The notes: generated from the letters alone by a model not told the origin. A stretch of 64,000 bases of DNA from Nonomuraea glycinis (GCF_014646515.1 NZ_BMNK01000018.1:148156-212155), one strand, 5' to 3'; counted from the first letter of the stretch, positions 33,889 to 42,817 are shown. Made by a program: numbers and translations.

Positions 33889-36524
33889 ATATCCTCGTGC
33901 GCGCAGATCGGGTCGGCGGGTTCGGCCAGCCGCCGGTTGTCGTTCTCCTTGGGCAGGGCCGGATCAGGGTCGAGCCAGACCAGCGTGGTAGGCAACCGCT
34001 TCTCCCACGACTCGCCCGCCTCCGCCTGGTCGGGTGCGCCGGTCAGTTCCTGGATCTCCTTGGCGACCGAGATGTAGAGCTCCTCGTCGGGCGCGGGCGC
34101 GCTTCCGCCGCCCCAGAGCCTGCCGCAGTAGAGGAAGACGTTCACCGCGTCCTCGAAACCCGGCCGGGCCGGGACGACGACGCGGGCCGACCCGCTGCGG
34201 AGGAAGCGGATGAACTCGGGGTCGGTGCCGGTCAGCGGCTGCAGTTTCGCCCACCGTTGCCGACCGGCCCAGAAGTAGGGGTAACAGACGTAAGTCAGGT
34301 TGCTCCACTCGAAGGCCTGCTCCAGGAACTGGATGAAGGGGGCCTCCGCGATGGCTGTCGCGAATTCGGGCCGGGGCCGTTGGTCGTCCGTGCCCTCGAT
34401 CAGCGCATCGACCCCATCGAACCGCCCGGCCAGCAGCAGTTCGATGACCTGCCGCTTGAGTTCCTCCCGAACCAGTTCGGCCGCCCGCAGCGGCGGGATC
34501 TGTTCCGACCACAGTGAGCGGGCGCCCATCTCAGCCGAGGCCATGCGCTGAAAGTCTCGGTCGAGTGCCTCGTAGGCTGCGGCGAGCTTGTCGAAGATGT
34601 TGTTGCGCCACCGATCGACCGTTGCGGGAAGCGGCCTGCACACCACGTTCACCGAAACGATCGATTTGAAGGTACCCGCCATGATCACTGCGAGTTTCGC
34701 CTTGCTGGTGCAGGGTGTTTTGAGGGCGACCAGATCACTGGTCATCATCACCAGCCCCTGGTCCTGGAAGTCCCCCTTGTTATAGATCGTGGTCTTGTCA
34801 CCCGTGACCCAGCCATCCCACAACGGGATATCGGTGCCGGCGAACGACACCTGTCCCCACACGAAGTGATACCCGGAGGCCTCCCCGAGCGCGGAGTTGC
34901 CGTCTTTTCCCGGATAGTCGGAGAACGTGCCCAGGGCGCGGGTCGCGCCTGAAGCGGCCCGCATCGCGATGGCCTGGTAGCCCTCAGGGATCACCACGTC
35001 CTCGCTCTTGACGATCTTGGGCGGTGCCTTGCTCTTCTCACCCGTCGAATCGCCTGGGGCCTTGTCCGGGGCCACCAACTCCAACGCCACTGCGACGGCC
35101 TGCTCATCGGGTGGTTCAGTCAGCCCGGACACGCGATAGCGGGCGCCGAGCGCGCGATAGTTGTCAGGGGTGATCATCGCGGCGCTGAGCGGCGCGCCAT
35201 TCTCGGTGCCGTCGACGGTGAACGGTACGGGCGCGAGCCCGTGCTCCTTCGGGGCCTGCTCGGAGTTCAGCCAGTGCAGGTAGGCGGCCGGCTCGGGGAT
35301 TTGGAACTCCAGCAGGTAACGGTGGGGGTAGCGGAACAGCTGATACCGCTGGATCTTGTCGACCCAGCGATACACGCCGGTGACGGAGTCGGTCTTGTTC
35401 TCGGCGTTGTCGAGGCGATGGGTGTTCGTCTCTTCGACCCTGGCCAGCGTCCGGGTCACCTGCTGGCGCCGAACCCGCTGCTCGACGCGCTGCAGGGAGC
35501 GTTCCACGACCTCCTTGGAGATCGCCAGCGCCTGTCGGCTCGATTCGTTCAGCGAGTAGTCAAGGCTTCCTCCGAGATGGGTGTCGACCTTGGTCGGCCC
35601 ATACTGCCCGGATGTGGTCACCTGTCCCTCGACGGAGACCGCAAGCTCGGTCTCGCGGGAGGTCTCCGACTGGAGCTCGAACCGGTCGGTGTTCTGGAGT
35701 TCGTGCTCGTTGAGCGTAGTTGTCTCGGTCTCGTCGGTGACTGTGACCTCTGTCTCGTCGGTCCGCCGGTAGACGCGTTCCCGGAACTCCCCGCGCAGCG
35801 CGTTCTCCACATGAGTGATCTCGCCGGGAACGTAGCAGCTCCACTCGTCGCGCACCACCCACAGGTCGGCGAAGCCGGGCCGCCGCGCCAGCGCCCGGCC
35901 CGGCCGAACCTTGGTGAAGGGGAACAGGCCCGGCGGCAGCAGGATTGTCCGCCGGGTCAGCAGCAGCTGCACGGCAGCAGCGTCCCTGGGCTCCTTCAGC
36001 GCGCACCTCTCGACCAATCCGGCGACCAGCAGGAGCCGGGTGAGACGGACGTAGTCCTGCGCCTCGCTGGCCGGGTCGAGCAGAGCCGCGACGAGGCTGT
36101 CGCCGAGCGCCGCACGAGCCCTGCTCCAGCCGGGCTTGCCGACCAGGTGCTGGGCCACCGTCTTCCGGTCGCCGGGCAGGTCCAGCTCCTTCGTGACCTT
36201 GCCGAGGTATGTGATCAGTTGGTCCGGCTCTGGTTGGTTGCGCAGGCTGGTCAGCCAGCGGTCCAGATCGAGGATGATCCGTATGAACGGATCCTCCGAC
36301 GGGCCGAACGGATCGACGTAACCGCTGGCCTGATCGTCGGCCGCGGTCCACGGAATGGCGCGGAACTCTGCGGCCCTGGCGGAATGCTCGTCCTGGTGAT
36401 CGCGCCCTTTCAGCTCCTGGAAGAACGATGAGCCGCCATCGTCAGAGACAAGTCTCATCACATCGCCTGGGGAGGTGGTGCGCTGAGGTGCCCTCATGGT
36501 ATGGAAACGCAGTACTTCCGCCAT
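33885..36524 (-). CDS. Large protein of unknown function coupled to patatin
   Basis: 879 residues, no signal peptide. Residues about 255-300 are Thr/Glu-rich beta-like strands (TVTDETETTTLNEHELQN), followed by GGSLDYSLNESSRQAL at about 319-334. A basic coiled-coil-like stretch at about 335-365 (VVERSLQRVEQRVRRQQ) leads to YRWVDKIQRYQLFRYPHRYL and EFQIPEPAAYLHW. The C-terminal third has aromatic segments (YVCYPYFWAGRQRW). I recall similar block order in other large bacterial proteins of unknown role but cannot name a family. The overlap with the patatin start makes the two a unit. Candidate sensor, scaffold or carrier for the lipase. Confidence 0.8.
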   Translation of the reverse strand: MAEVLRFHTMRAPQRTTSPGDVMRLVSDDGGSSFFQELKGRDHQDEHSARAAEFRAIPWTAADDQASGYVDPFGPSEDPFIRIILDLDRWLTSLRNQPEPDQLITYLGKVTKELDLPGDRKTVAQHLVGKPGWSRARAALGDSLVAALLDPASEAQDYVRLTRLLLVAGLVERCALKEPRDAAAVQLLLTRRTILLPPGLFPFTKVRPGRALARRPGFADLWVVRDEWSCYVPGEITHVENALRGEFRERVYRRTDETEVTVTDETETTTLNEHELQNTDRFELQSETSRETELAVSVEGQVTTSGQYGPTKVDTHLGGSLDYSLNESSRQALAISKEVVERSLQRVEQRVRRQQVTRTLARVEETNTHRLDNAENKTDSVTGVYRWVDKIQRYQLFRYPHRYLLEFQIPEPAAYLHWLNSEQAPKEHGLAPVPFTVDGTENGAPLSAAMITPDNYRALGARYRVSGLTEPPDEQAVAVALELVAPDKAPGDSTGEKSKAPPKIVKSEDVVIPEGYQAIAMRAASGATRALGTFSDYPGKDGNSALGEASGYHFVWGQVSFAGTDIPLWDGWVTGDKTTIYNKGDFQDQGLVMMTSDLVALKTPCTSKAKLAVIMAGTFKSIVSVNVVCRPLPATVDRWRNNIFDKLAAAYEALDRDFQRMASAEMGARSLWSEQIPPLRAAELVREELKRQVIELLLAGRFDGVDALIEGTDDQRPRPEFATAIAEAPFIQFLEQAFEWSNLTYVCYPYFWAGRQRWAKLQPLTGTDPEFIRFLRSGSARVVVPARPGFEDAVNVFLYCGRLWGGGSAPAPDEELYISVAKEIQELTGAPDQAEAGESWEKRLPTTLVWLDPDPALPKENDNRRLAEPADPICAHEDM

Positions 36525-36649
36525 GTGGGTCAGTGGATAACACGGTTAGAAGCTTGACAAGAGCCTGGCCCATTGCGGCGACCTTAGGAGCTGACTGGAA
36601 TGGTCTCCGCTGCGCTCCCCAGCCGGCCATGGCCCTATGGGCGGCTCGC

Positions 36650-37207
36650 TCACTCCATATTGGTGTGCCTGGCACGCATCGCCTCGCGCGTGGCGCCGGT
36701 CAGCGTCCTGAGCTTCAGCACCATCACCTCGAACAGCACGAACAGCGCGCCTTCGTAGATCGAACCCATGGGCAGGACCGAGGTCTGCCTTCCGCCCTGA
36801 TCGCTGGCCATGGTCTGCGCCGGGATCATGAGGGCGAAGTCGGCGAGTTCTGCCGCGCTGCTCTCAGGTTCAGCCGTCAACAGAAGGTTGGCCGCGCCCG
36901 CAGCCTTCGCCGTTCGCATCAGCGCCAGCACCGTGGAGGATTCGCCGGGACCGGAGGTGACAAGGAAAACGTCGCCGCGCCCCAGGGCCGGCATGGTCAT
37001 GTCGCCGACCACCGCGACGGGCAGGCCGAGATGGAAGAGGCGCATCGCAAAGCCCTTGATCTGCAACGCCTCCCGACCGCAGCCATGGACACCGATCGTT
37101 CTTGCTTCGGCGATCATCCGGCAGGCTGCGTCGATCGTTCTTTCGTCCATCTTCGCGAGCACAGCGCCGAGTTCGTCGAGTGCGGCGCGAAAGAGGTTGT
37201 CGCTCAT
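36650..37207 (-). CDS. hxlB: 6-phospho-3-hexuloisomerase-like SIS-domain protein
   Basis: 185 residues, a single SIS domain: VHGCGREALQIKGFAMRLFHLG, GDVFLVTSGPGESSTVLAL, and the family ending VLKLRTLTGATREAMRARHTNME, shown here in parts. Such enzymes convert hexulose 6-phosphate to fructose 6-phosphate in the ribulose monophosphate route. No hexulose-phosphate synthase gene is nearby, so it may serve another keto-sugar phosphate. Its start overlaps the stop of a short kinase-like remnant upstream, which suggests that a sugar operon was cut. Confidence 0.88.
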   Translation of the reverse strand: MSDNLFRAALDELGAVLAKMDERTIDAACRMIAEARTIGVHGCGREALQIKGFAMRLFHLGLPVAVVGDMTMPALGRGDVFLVTSGPGESSTVLALMRTAKAAGAANLLLTAEPESSAAELADFALMIPAQTMASDQGGRQTSVLPMGSIYEGALFVLFEVMVLKLRTLTGATREAMRARHTNME

Positions 37208-37326
37208 AACAGCTCCGTCATCAAGCCCTTGGTCTGGCGATAGAGATCCTGCAATTCCCGATGCTCCGAAGAGTGCCTCCGCAGCTTTCTTCCGCGCAAG
37301 GCCGTCAAGGCCGGCGCACTCCAGTC
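37204..37326 (-). pseudogene. 3' remnant of an upstream gene, possibly FGGY sugar kinase
   Basis: About 40 codons end at 37204 with SSEHRELQDLYRQTKGLMTELL (shown: SSEHRELQDLY, RQTKGLMTELL) and overlap the hexuloisomerase start by 4 bases (ATGA). The helical, charged ending resembles the C-terminal helix of FGGY kinases, but the piece is too short for a firm call. Upstream, the reading frame runs into the endonuclease V gene and loses protein character. It looks like the tail of the gene that once preceded hxlB. Confidence 0.45.
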
Positions 37327-37984
37327 AAGTGCTCTGGCGGGCGAGGTGGTCGGCGGCGCGGATGGGGTCGGGGAGGCGGAAGCGGGGGGCCAGGCGGAGG
37401 ACCTGGGCCGTGGCCGTGTCCAGGGTGATGCGGTGGCCTTGGGAGACGTACACGGGCTTGATGGCCTTTTGGGTGCGTACTGTGCGGCCGACCGTGGTGT
37501 CGTCAAGGATGATCGGGGTCCATGATCCGCGTTCGCGGTCGGGGGTGGTGTGCGTGCCGACGAAGGGGGTCTTGGCGACGCCGAGTGACGGCAGGCCGGT
37601 CAGGACGCCCAGGTGGCAGGCCAGGCCGAACCTGCGGGGATGCGCGAGGCCGTAGCCGTCGCAGACCAGCAGGTCGGGCGTGACCGTGAGGCGTTCGAGC
37701 GCCTCCACCAGGGCGGGCAGCTCGCGGAAGGCGAACAGGCCCGGCACGTACGGGAACGCCGCCTTGCCGTGCACCACCACCTGATCCACCACGGCCAGGG
37801 TCCCGGAGTCGAGCACCACCACGGCGGCGGAGAGCGCGTCGTCGCCGTGGTAGTGCACGTCCAGGCCCGCCACCGTGGTGAAGTCGGTGGGGCCGGTCAA
37901 CTCGACGTGAAGGCGGAGTCGCTCCTGGACGGACTCGGCCTCCGAAACACTGGTCGGCCAGGGGTGAAGCTGGTTCACATGCAC
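37325..37984 (-). CDS. nfi: Endonuclease V (deoxyinosine repair)
   Basis: 219 residues. The catalytic acids are visible as Asp42 (AGLDVHY), Glu88 (FAFRELP) and Asp109 (CDGYGLAHPRR). PYVPGLFAFRE is the family hallmark. The enzyme cuts DNA near deoxyinosine made by adenine deamination, in the cytoplasm. Full length for the family. Its end abuts the kinase-like remnant; it is probably transcribed alone. Confidence 0.95.
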   Translation of the reverse strand: MHVNQLHPWPTSVSEAESVQERLRLHVELTGPTDFTTVAGLDVHYHGDDALSAAVVVLDSGTLAVVDQVVVHGKAAFPYVPGLFAFRELPALVEALERLTVTPDLLVCDGYGLAHPRRFGLACHLGVLTGLPSLGVAKTPFVGTHTTPDRERGSWTPIILDDTTVGRTVRTQKAIKPVYVSQGHRITLDTATAQVLRLAPRFRLPDPIRAADHLARQST

Positions 37985-38018
37985 CGGCCTAACCTATGGG
38001 ACGACCTGTTGCCAGGAG

Positions 38019-39416
38019 CTAACGCGGGTCGATCGGGGTCAGCGATCGGCTCCGCGCCTCGATCGCCTCGGCGGCGTCCAGGCACAGGTCCTCCCGGAAG
38101 CGCGGGCCGATGATCTGCACACCCTGGGGCAGGCCGGCCGCCTCGCCGGTCGGTACGGCCACCGCCGGCAGGCCCAGCAGGTTGACGGTCACGGCCATGC
38201 GCATGGCCGCCGGCCACCCGGCAAGCCATGCGGCGTCGAAGTCGGCGCCGACGGTGAACGCCGGGCCGGTGCTGATCGGCGCGAGCACGAGCGGGGTCTC
38301 ACTCATCCACGCGGTCCAGGCCCGCGCGATCTGGGCGCGTTCCAGCATCGGGTCAAAGGCCGGCCGGCCGCCGGCATGGGCCCAATGCGGCTGGTAATCA
38401 GCCCAGAAGCGTACGAATCCGTCAGAAGCCAGAGACTCGACCGGAGGCTGCTTCTCGTGCGCCCGGCCGTAGGCGGACATGATCTGCGTGTAGATCTCTC
38501 CGGCCCTGGTCAGCGCCGGAGGTGCGCCCTCCTCGACGACATAGCCCGCCTCACCGAGCAGTTCCGCCGCTCGGCGCAGGGCGGCCGCGACGCCGGGGTC
38601 CAGGTCCGGCCCGTCCGGGTCAGTGGCGAGACGTACCCGGACGGGCGGTTCGGCCGGAGGGCCTTCGAGCGGCACCGGCGCGTACCAGGGGTCGCCGCCG
38701 GAGCGTCCGCACATGTGCGCGAAGGCCAGGCGCAGATCGCTCACCCGGCGCGCGATGGGTCCATGCACGCCCAGCAATTGGAACGCGAACGGCGTCGGCT
38801 GATCCCCACTTGTCTGGGAGACCCGGCCCAGCGACGGCTTCAACGCGGTGACGCCGCAGCACTGGGCCGGCCAGCGCAGCGAACCGGCCCCGTCGTTGCC
38901 CAGCCCCAGCGGCGCCATACCGGTGGCCACGGCCACGGCGTCACCCCCGCTGGAGCCGCCGGGCGTGTGGCCGGCCGACCAGGGGTTGCGGGTAGGGCCG
39001 CGCAGGTCGTTGTCGGTGTGCCAGCGCATGCCGAACTCCGGCATGTTCGTCCGCCCGATCGGGATGGCGCCGGCCGCGCGCAATTCGGCGACGTGCGGTG
39101 CGTCCGTCGCGGCGACGGCGTCGCGTAGCGCCACGATCCCCAGCGTCGTCGCCGAGCCCGCGACGTCGATGTTCTCCTTGACCGTCACGGGAACGCCGAG
39201 AAGCGGACCGGCCGTCACGCCAGAGCGCACGGCTTCGTCGGCCGCGTCCGCCGCCTGGAGCGCCGTCTCCTCCAGAACGACCGTGATCGCGTTCACCTCT
39301 GGATTGACCTGGGCGATCCGCCGGAGATGCGCCTCGACCACCTCGCGGCTCGACACCTCGCGCTCCCGGATCAGTCTTGCTAGCTCCGAGGCTGACATCT
39401 TCCAGAGTTCCGGCAT
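38019..39416 (-). CDS. Amidase-signature family hydrolase
   Basis: 465 residues. The amidase-signature triad is visible: Lys80 (TVKENID), cis-Ser155 (TPGGSSGGDA) and nucleophile Ser179 (GNDGAGSLRWPA). It hydrolyses an amide, cleaving to acid and ammonia or amine; the substrate is not readable. GatA is an alternative name for such chains, but no gatB or gatC is near and the chain fits a stand-alone amidase. Transcribed alone, divergent from the hydrolase at 39638 across a 221-base gap that has an AT-rich patch at 39560-39620. Confidence 0.92.
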   Translation of the reverse strand: MPELWKMSASELARLIREREVSSREVVEAHLRRIAQVNPEVNAITVVLEETALQAADAADEAVRSGVTAGPLLGVPVTVKENIDVAGSATTLGIVALRDAVAATDAPHVAELRAAGAIPIGRTNMPEFGMRWHTDNDLRGPTRNPWSAGHTPGGSSGGDAVAVATGMAPLGLGNDGAGSLRWPAQCCGVTALKPSLGRVSQTSGDQPTPFAFQLLGVHGPIARRVSDLRLAFAHMCGRSGGDPWYAPVPLEGPPAEPPVRVRLATDPDGPDLDPGVAAALRRAAELLGEAGYVVEEGAPPALTRAGEIYTQIMSAYGRAHEKQPPVESLASDGFVRFWADYQPHWAHAGGRPAFDPMLERAQIARAWTAWMSETPLVLAPISTGPAFTVGADFDAAWLAGWPAAMRMAVTVNLLGLPAVAVPTGEAAGLPQGVQIIGPRFREDLCLDAAEAIEARSRSLTPIDPR

Positions 39417-39637
39417 TTTCCTCCCCAGTGGTGGTGTGCCGAGGAATCTAGGGCCCGCTGCCGGGAGATTGCAGTCTTGTCTTTCCCGCGTGCGTCAGCC
39501 GACCCGGTCCGGGGCCTCGCGGGGTGGCGCGGGCGCGGCGTTCTGAGGCTGGGCGCGTTACTTTCTTGTTACTGCTGGCCGCTTATAGGTCCTATTACAA
39601 GGGCCATAAAGGGAAATGCTGGGTAGTGTCAGGACCC

Positions 39638-41035
39638 ATGAGTGATGTCCTGGTGCTGGTCGGCCCTGGGCTGGCCGCAGACGAGGCACTGCTCGGCGAG
39701 ATCGCCGAGCGCGAATTCGCCGCTCTGGGTGTGCGGGGTGTGATCACGCATGTACGTGACGCGGCGGACGTCCGAGCCCGTACGCGCGCGCGACGTGGCA
39801 CGAGCCCCGAGCCGGATCCGGTGGCAGCGCTCGCCGGCCCGCCGGGCCACGGGAGCGGGCCGGCGCTGCCCGGTACGTCCGATCAGGAGAGCGAACCCGC
39901 GCGCACCGGTACGGCGGGCGAGGGGCTGCACGTAAGTGCGCCCGCAGCGGAGGGCGGCGGGCTGGAGCGGCGCGGTGCTCGGGCCCGCGCCACGGTGATC
40001 ATTCCGGGGCCCGAGGAGGACATCCGGCGGCTGATGGGGGAGTCGCTCGGCCTGGTCGTCTGGCTCGACATCTGGCGGGCCGACGGCATCGTGGTGGGGG
40101 AGGGGGCCGCCCACGTGCACGGTCGCGGGCTCGGCGGCCTGGCCTGGGCCATCCGGCATGCCGTACACCGGCTGCGCCACCCGTACCAGCGCATCTCCTA
40201 CGGCCCGCACCACGAGCAGCGAGCGGATCTGTACCTCCCGGCGGAGCCTCGCGAGGTTCCTGGGGAGGGAGCCGGTGCGGCGGTGGCGCCGCTGCCGGTG
40301 GGTGCGGTGCGGGTGCCGGTCGTGGTGTTGGTGCACGGGGGCTACTGGCGGTCCGTCTGGGCGGCCGACCTGATGGACGCCCTCTGTGCCGATCTCGTGG
40401 AACGTGGCTTCGCTGTGTGGAACCTTGAGTACCGGCGGCCTGACCTGCACGGCTGGGAGGCGGCCACGGCCGATGTGGCCGCCGGTCTGGACGCGCTGGC
40501 TTCGGCGGGAGCGCCGTTGGACCTGGGCCGGGTCGCGGTGGTGGGGCACTCGGCCGGTGGACAGCTCGCGTTGCGGGCGGCGGCGGACGGGGCCCGCGTG
40601 GTGCTGGCCGTGTCGCTGGCGGGGGTGCTGGATCTGGTCGAGGGTGACCGGCGCTGGCTCAGCGCGGGAGCGGTGGCCGCTGCGCTCGGGACGGCGGCGG
40701 CGCACATGCCGGACATCGCGGGTGGCGCGCCCCGTGCCGCGACGCTCCCCGGCCGGGGGTGGTGGGCGGGAGACGGGCATGAGGCGGCCAGAAGTGTGTA
40801 CGACGCGGCCAGTCCGATGCTCAGGCTGCCGCTGGGGGTGCGCCAGCTGATCGTGCAGGGCTCGGGGGACGATCTGGACCTGCTCGACTTCGGGCGGAGA
40901 TATGCGAAGGCAGCCCACGACGCTGGCGACAACGTGAAATATCTGGAAATGGTGGGGGATCATTTCGCCGTCATCACCCCGGACACACCCATCTGGCGCG
41001 CCACCGCCCAGAGCATCACCGACGCCCTGCGGTAG
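39638..41035 (+). CDS. Two-part protein: unusual N-terminal domain fused to alpha/beta hydrolase
   Basis: 465 residues from ATG 39638. Residues about 210-465 are an alpha/beta hydrolase of the kynurenine-formamidase/esterase type: SYGPHHEQRADLYLP, oxyanion HGGYW, nucleophile Ser in GHSAGGQ, and late Asp and His (SGDDLD, GDHF). Residues 1-200 begin MSDVLVLVGPGLAADEALLG and hold a variable Gly/Pro-rich stretch, then WRADGIVVGEGAAHVHGRGL with a flanking helix. That end is faintly like type II dehydroquinate dehydratase (AroQ), but this is weak. The fusion is uncommon, in my judgement. The substrate is unknown. Confidence 0.82.
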   Translation: MSDVLVLVGPGLAADEALLGEIAEREFAALGVRGVITHVRDAADVRARTRARRGTSPEPDPVAALAGPPGHGSGPALPGTSDQESEPARTGTAGEGLHVSAPAAEGGGLERRGARARATVIIPGPEEDIRRLMGESLGLVVWLDIWRADGIVVGEGAAHVHGRGLGGLAWAIRHAVHRLRHPYQRISYGPHHEQRADLYLPAEPREVPGEGAGAAVAPLPVGAVRVPVVVLVHGGYWRSVWAADLMDALCADLVERGFAVWNLEYRRPDLHGWEAATADVAAGLDALASAGAPLDLGRVAVVGHSAGGQLALRAAADGARVVLAVSLAGVLDLVEGDRRWLSAGAVAAALGTAAAHMPDIAGGAPRAATLPGRGWWAGDGHEAARSVYDAASPMLRLPLGVRQLIVQGSGDDLDLLDFGRRYAKAAHDAGDNVKYLEMVGDHFAVITPDTPIWRATAQSITDALR

Positions 41036-41073
41036 GCCGCGGACCCTGGACAACAGCACGGTTCCGCTGGTCC

Positions 41074-41256
41074 CGTGCCGTCCCGGAGGGTGTGAAGTCG
41101 TACCGGACAGTGCGCGACGCCTCCGGTCGCCGGCATGTGGCCTTCGTGCACGTGGTGGACTCGTTCCCGATCACGGTGACCGGCAAGATCCACAAGGTGG
41201 AGATGCGGGCGCGGGCGCTCGGGCTGCGTGCCGTCGCGGAGCTCCGGAACGCCTGA
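41074..41256 (+). pseudogene. 3' remnant of an AMP-binding acyl-CoA synthetase
   Basis: The frame reads HVAFVHVVDSFPITVTGKIH and ends KVEMRARALGLRAVAELRNA stop. FPITVTGKI is the classic C-terminal motif of acyl-CoA/AMP ligases, whose Lys acts in adenylate formation. Only about 55-60 codons remain, with no start or ATP-binding domain, between two unrelated genes. I read it as a decayed gene tail. Confidence 0.6.
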
Positions 41257-41302
41257 GACACCCGGTGGGCTGGACAAAACGGACAACGCCTAGCATGTCT
41301 CC

Positions 41303-42043
41303 GTGATCGTTGGTGAGGTGTTCGGCCTGCTCGGCGTCGGGGTGGCCGCCGGGGTGGTCAGCACCGTGGTGAGCCTCGCCTCCATCGTGTCCTACCCGGC
41401 GCTGCTGGCGTTCGGACTGCCGCCGCTCACCGCGAACGTCACCAACACCGTCGCGCTGCTCTTCACTGGCCTCGGCGCCGCCTTCGGTTCCCGGCCGGAG
41501 CTCAAGGGGCAGGCGCCCCGCGTGTTCCGGCTGGGCTGGCTGACCGCCCTGGGCGGCGCGACCGGCGCCGGTCTGCTCCTGGTGACGCCGTCGGAGACGT
41601 TCGAGCAGATCGCCCCCTGGCTGATCGGCGGGGCCTCGCTGCTGCTGGTGCGCCCGCCGCGAGGTGAACCGCACGGCGACCGCGGGCTGCTGATGCGGCT
41701 CGCGCTGTTCGCGGTGGCCGTCTACGTCGGCTACTTCGGGGCGGCGGGCGGCATCCTGATGCTGGCCGTGCTCTCCTCCATGCTGGGCGGTGGCCCCGCC
41801 AAGATCAACGCGCTGAAGAACGTGCTGTCCGGGATGGCGAACGCGGTGGCGGCGATCGGGTTCGCGGTGTTCGGCCCGGTCGACTGGGGGGCCGCCATGC
41901 CCCTGGCCGCCGGCTTCCTGCTGGGCGGCTGGTTCGGCCCGAAGATCGCCAGACGGCTGCCCGGCCAGAGCCTGCGCTACCTCGCCGCGGCCTGCGGCCT
42001 GGCGGTCGCGATCAAACTGGGGTACGACGCGTACACGGCCTGA
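41303..42043 (+). CDS. TauE/SafE-family membrane permease
   Basis: 246 residues, GTG 41303. About seven or eight hydrophobic helices (VFGLLGVGVAAGVVSTVVSL, YPALLAFGLPPLTANVTNTV, GYFGAAGGILMLAVLSSM, LKNVLSGMANAVAAIGF, AGFLLGGWFGPKIARRL). The duplicated LPPLTANVTN and KINALKNVLSGMAN motifs are diagnostic of TauE/SafE proteins, which move sulfite, sulfonates or organic acids. It could export sulfite made by the TauD-type enzyme at 7.7 kb, but it is not linked to that operon. Confidence 0.93.
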   Translation: MIVGEVFGLLGVGVAAGVVSTVVSLASIVSYPALLAFGLPPLTANVTNTVALLFTGLGAAFGSRPELKGQAPRVFRLGWLTALGGATGAGLLLVTPSETFEQIAPWLIGGASLLLVRPPRGEPHGDRGLLMRLALFAVAVYVGYFGAAGGILMLAVLSSMLGGGPAKINALKNVLSGMANAVAAIGFAVFGPVDWGAAMPLAAGFLLGGWFGPKIARRLPGQSLRYLAAACGLAVAIKLGYDAYTA

Positions 42044-42086
42044 GAACTCGGGTACGGGCGCGCACGGCCTGAAAACTCGGGTACGG
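42034..42086. repeat. 24-bp direct repeat, one mismatch, 29-base period
   Basis: CACGGCCTGAGAACTCGGGT (first 20 of 24 bases, 42034-42057) recurs at 42063-42086 with one change. The first copy spans the stop codon of the TauE-like gene, so the repeat duplicates the end of that gene. Confidence 0.9.
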
Positions 42087-42139
42087 CGCGTGCGTGCCCG
42101 AAGGCTTGGCGACGAGGACGGAGGTCTGAGCGGTGGTCC

Positions 42140-42817
42140 TCAGACGAGTTTGGCGAAGCGCAGGGCCACCTCGCGCCAGATCGGTGTCGAGACCGGCTCG
42201 TCAGCGGCCGCCGTCGCGTACACCTCGTCGGGATCGAACCCGTCCGCCCGCCACTCGCGGATCCGCTCCGGCACCACCTCAGGGTGGAACTGCACCCCCC
42301 ACGCCTGCTCACCCACCCGGAACGCCTGGTACGGGCAGCGCTCGGTCTCGGCCAGCCAGACGGCTCCCGGCGGCAGCGCGGTGATGGCGTCGACGTGGTG
42401 CTCGATGGCGGGCACCACCTCGGGCAGGTCGCGGAACAGCAGGTCGGAGCCCGCCTCCGGCCTGATCGTGACCGGGAGGCTACCGTTCTCCGGCGCGCCC
42501 GCGTCCCCGGTCACCTCGCCGCCGGCCACCTCCGCGATCATCTGCCCGCCCAGGCAGATCCCGAACAGCGGCACCCCGCCCTCCAGCGCCTGCCCCACCA
42601 GCCTCCTGGTGGGCGCCAGCCACGGGGCCCGGTCGTCCTCACTGGGCAGGTAACCACCGCCCAGCATGATCATGGCATCGTGCTCCAGCCGCTCCGGCAC
42701 GGGAGCGCCGTCATAGGCGTGCACCACGTCCAGCCGCAGCCCGGCCTCCTCCAGCCAGCCCCCGAACCGGCCGGGTCCGCCGCTCCGGCTGTTCTGCACA
42801 ATCAGAACGTCACGCAT
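42140..42817 (-). CDS. Class I glutamine amidotransferase
   Basis: 225 residues from ATG 42817, chosen over an upstream ATG because GGAGG lies 6 bases before it. Catalytic Cys88 (GICLGGQ) with His178 and Glu180 (QFHPE) form the class I triad. Such free-standing proteins resemble GMP-synthase-like or gamma-glutamyl-type amidotransferases and hydrolyse glutamine or glutamyl conjugates. The acceptor is unknown. About 25 bases lie between its start and the FolD stop, so the folate genes could be upstream in the same transcript. Confidence 0.93.
   Translation of the reverse strand: MRDVLIVQNSRSGGPGRFGGWLEEAGLRLDVVHAYDGAPVPERLEHDAMIMLGGGYLPSEDDRAPWLAPTRRLVGQALEGGVPLFGICLGGQMIAEVAGGEVTGDAGAPENGSLPVTIRPEAGSDLLFRDLPEVVPAIEHHVDAITALPPGAVWLAETERCPYQAFRVGEQAWGVQFHPEVVPERIREWRADGFDPDEVYATAAADEPVSTPIWREVALRFAKLV

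Noticed and set aside
36650..37207. Hexuloisomerase considered as part of a ribulose monophosphate pathway
   Set aside because: No hexulose-phosphate synthase in the window, so formaldehyde fixation is not supported.
38019..39416. Amidase considered as GatA of the aminoacyl-tRNA amidotransferase
   Set aside because: No gatB or gatC nearby, and the chain reads as a stand-alone amidase.
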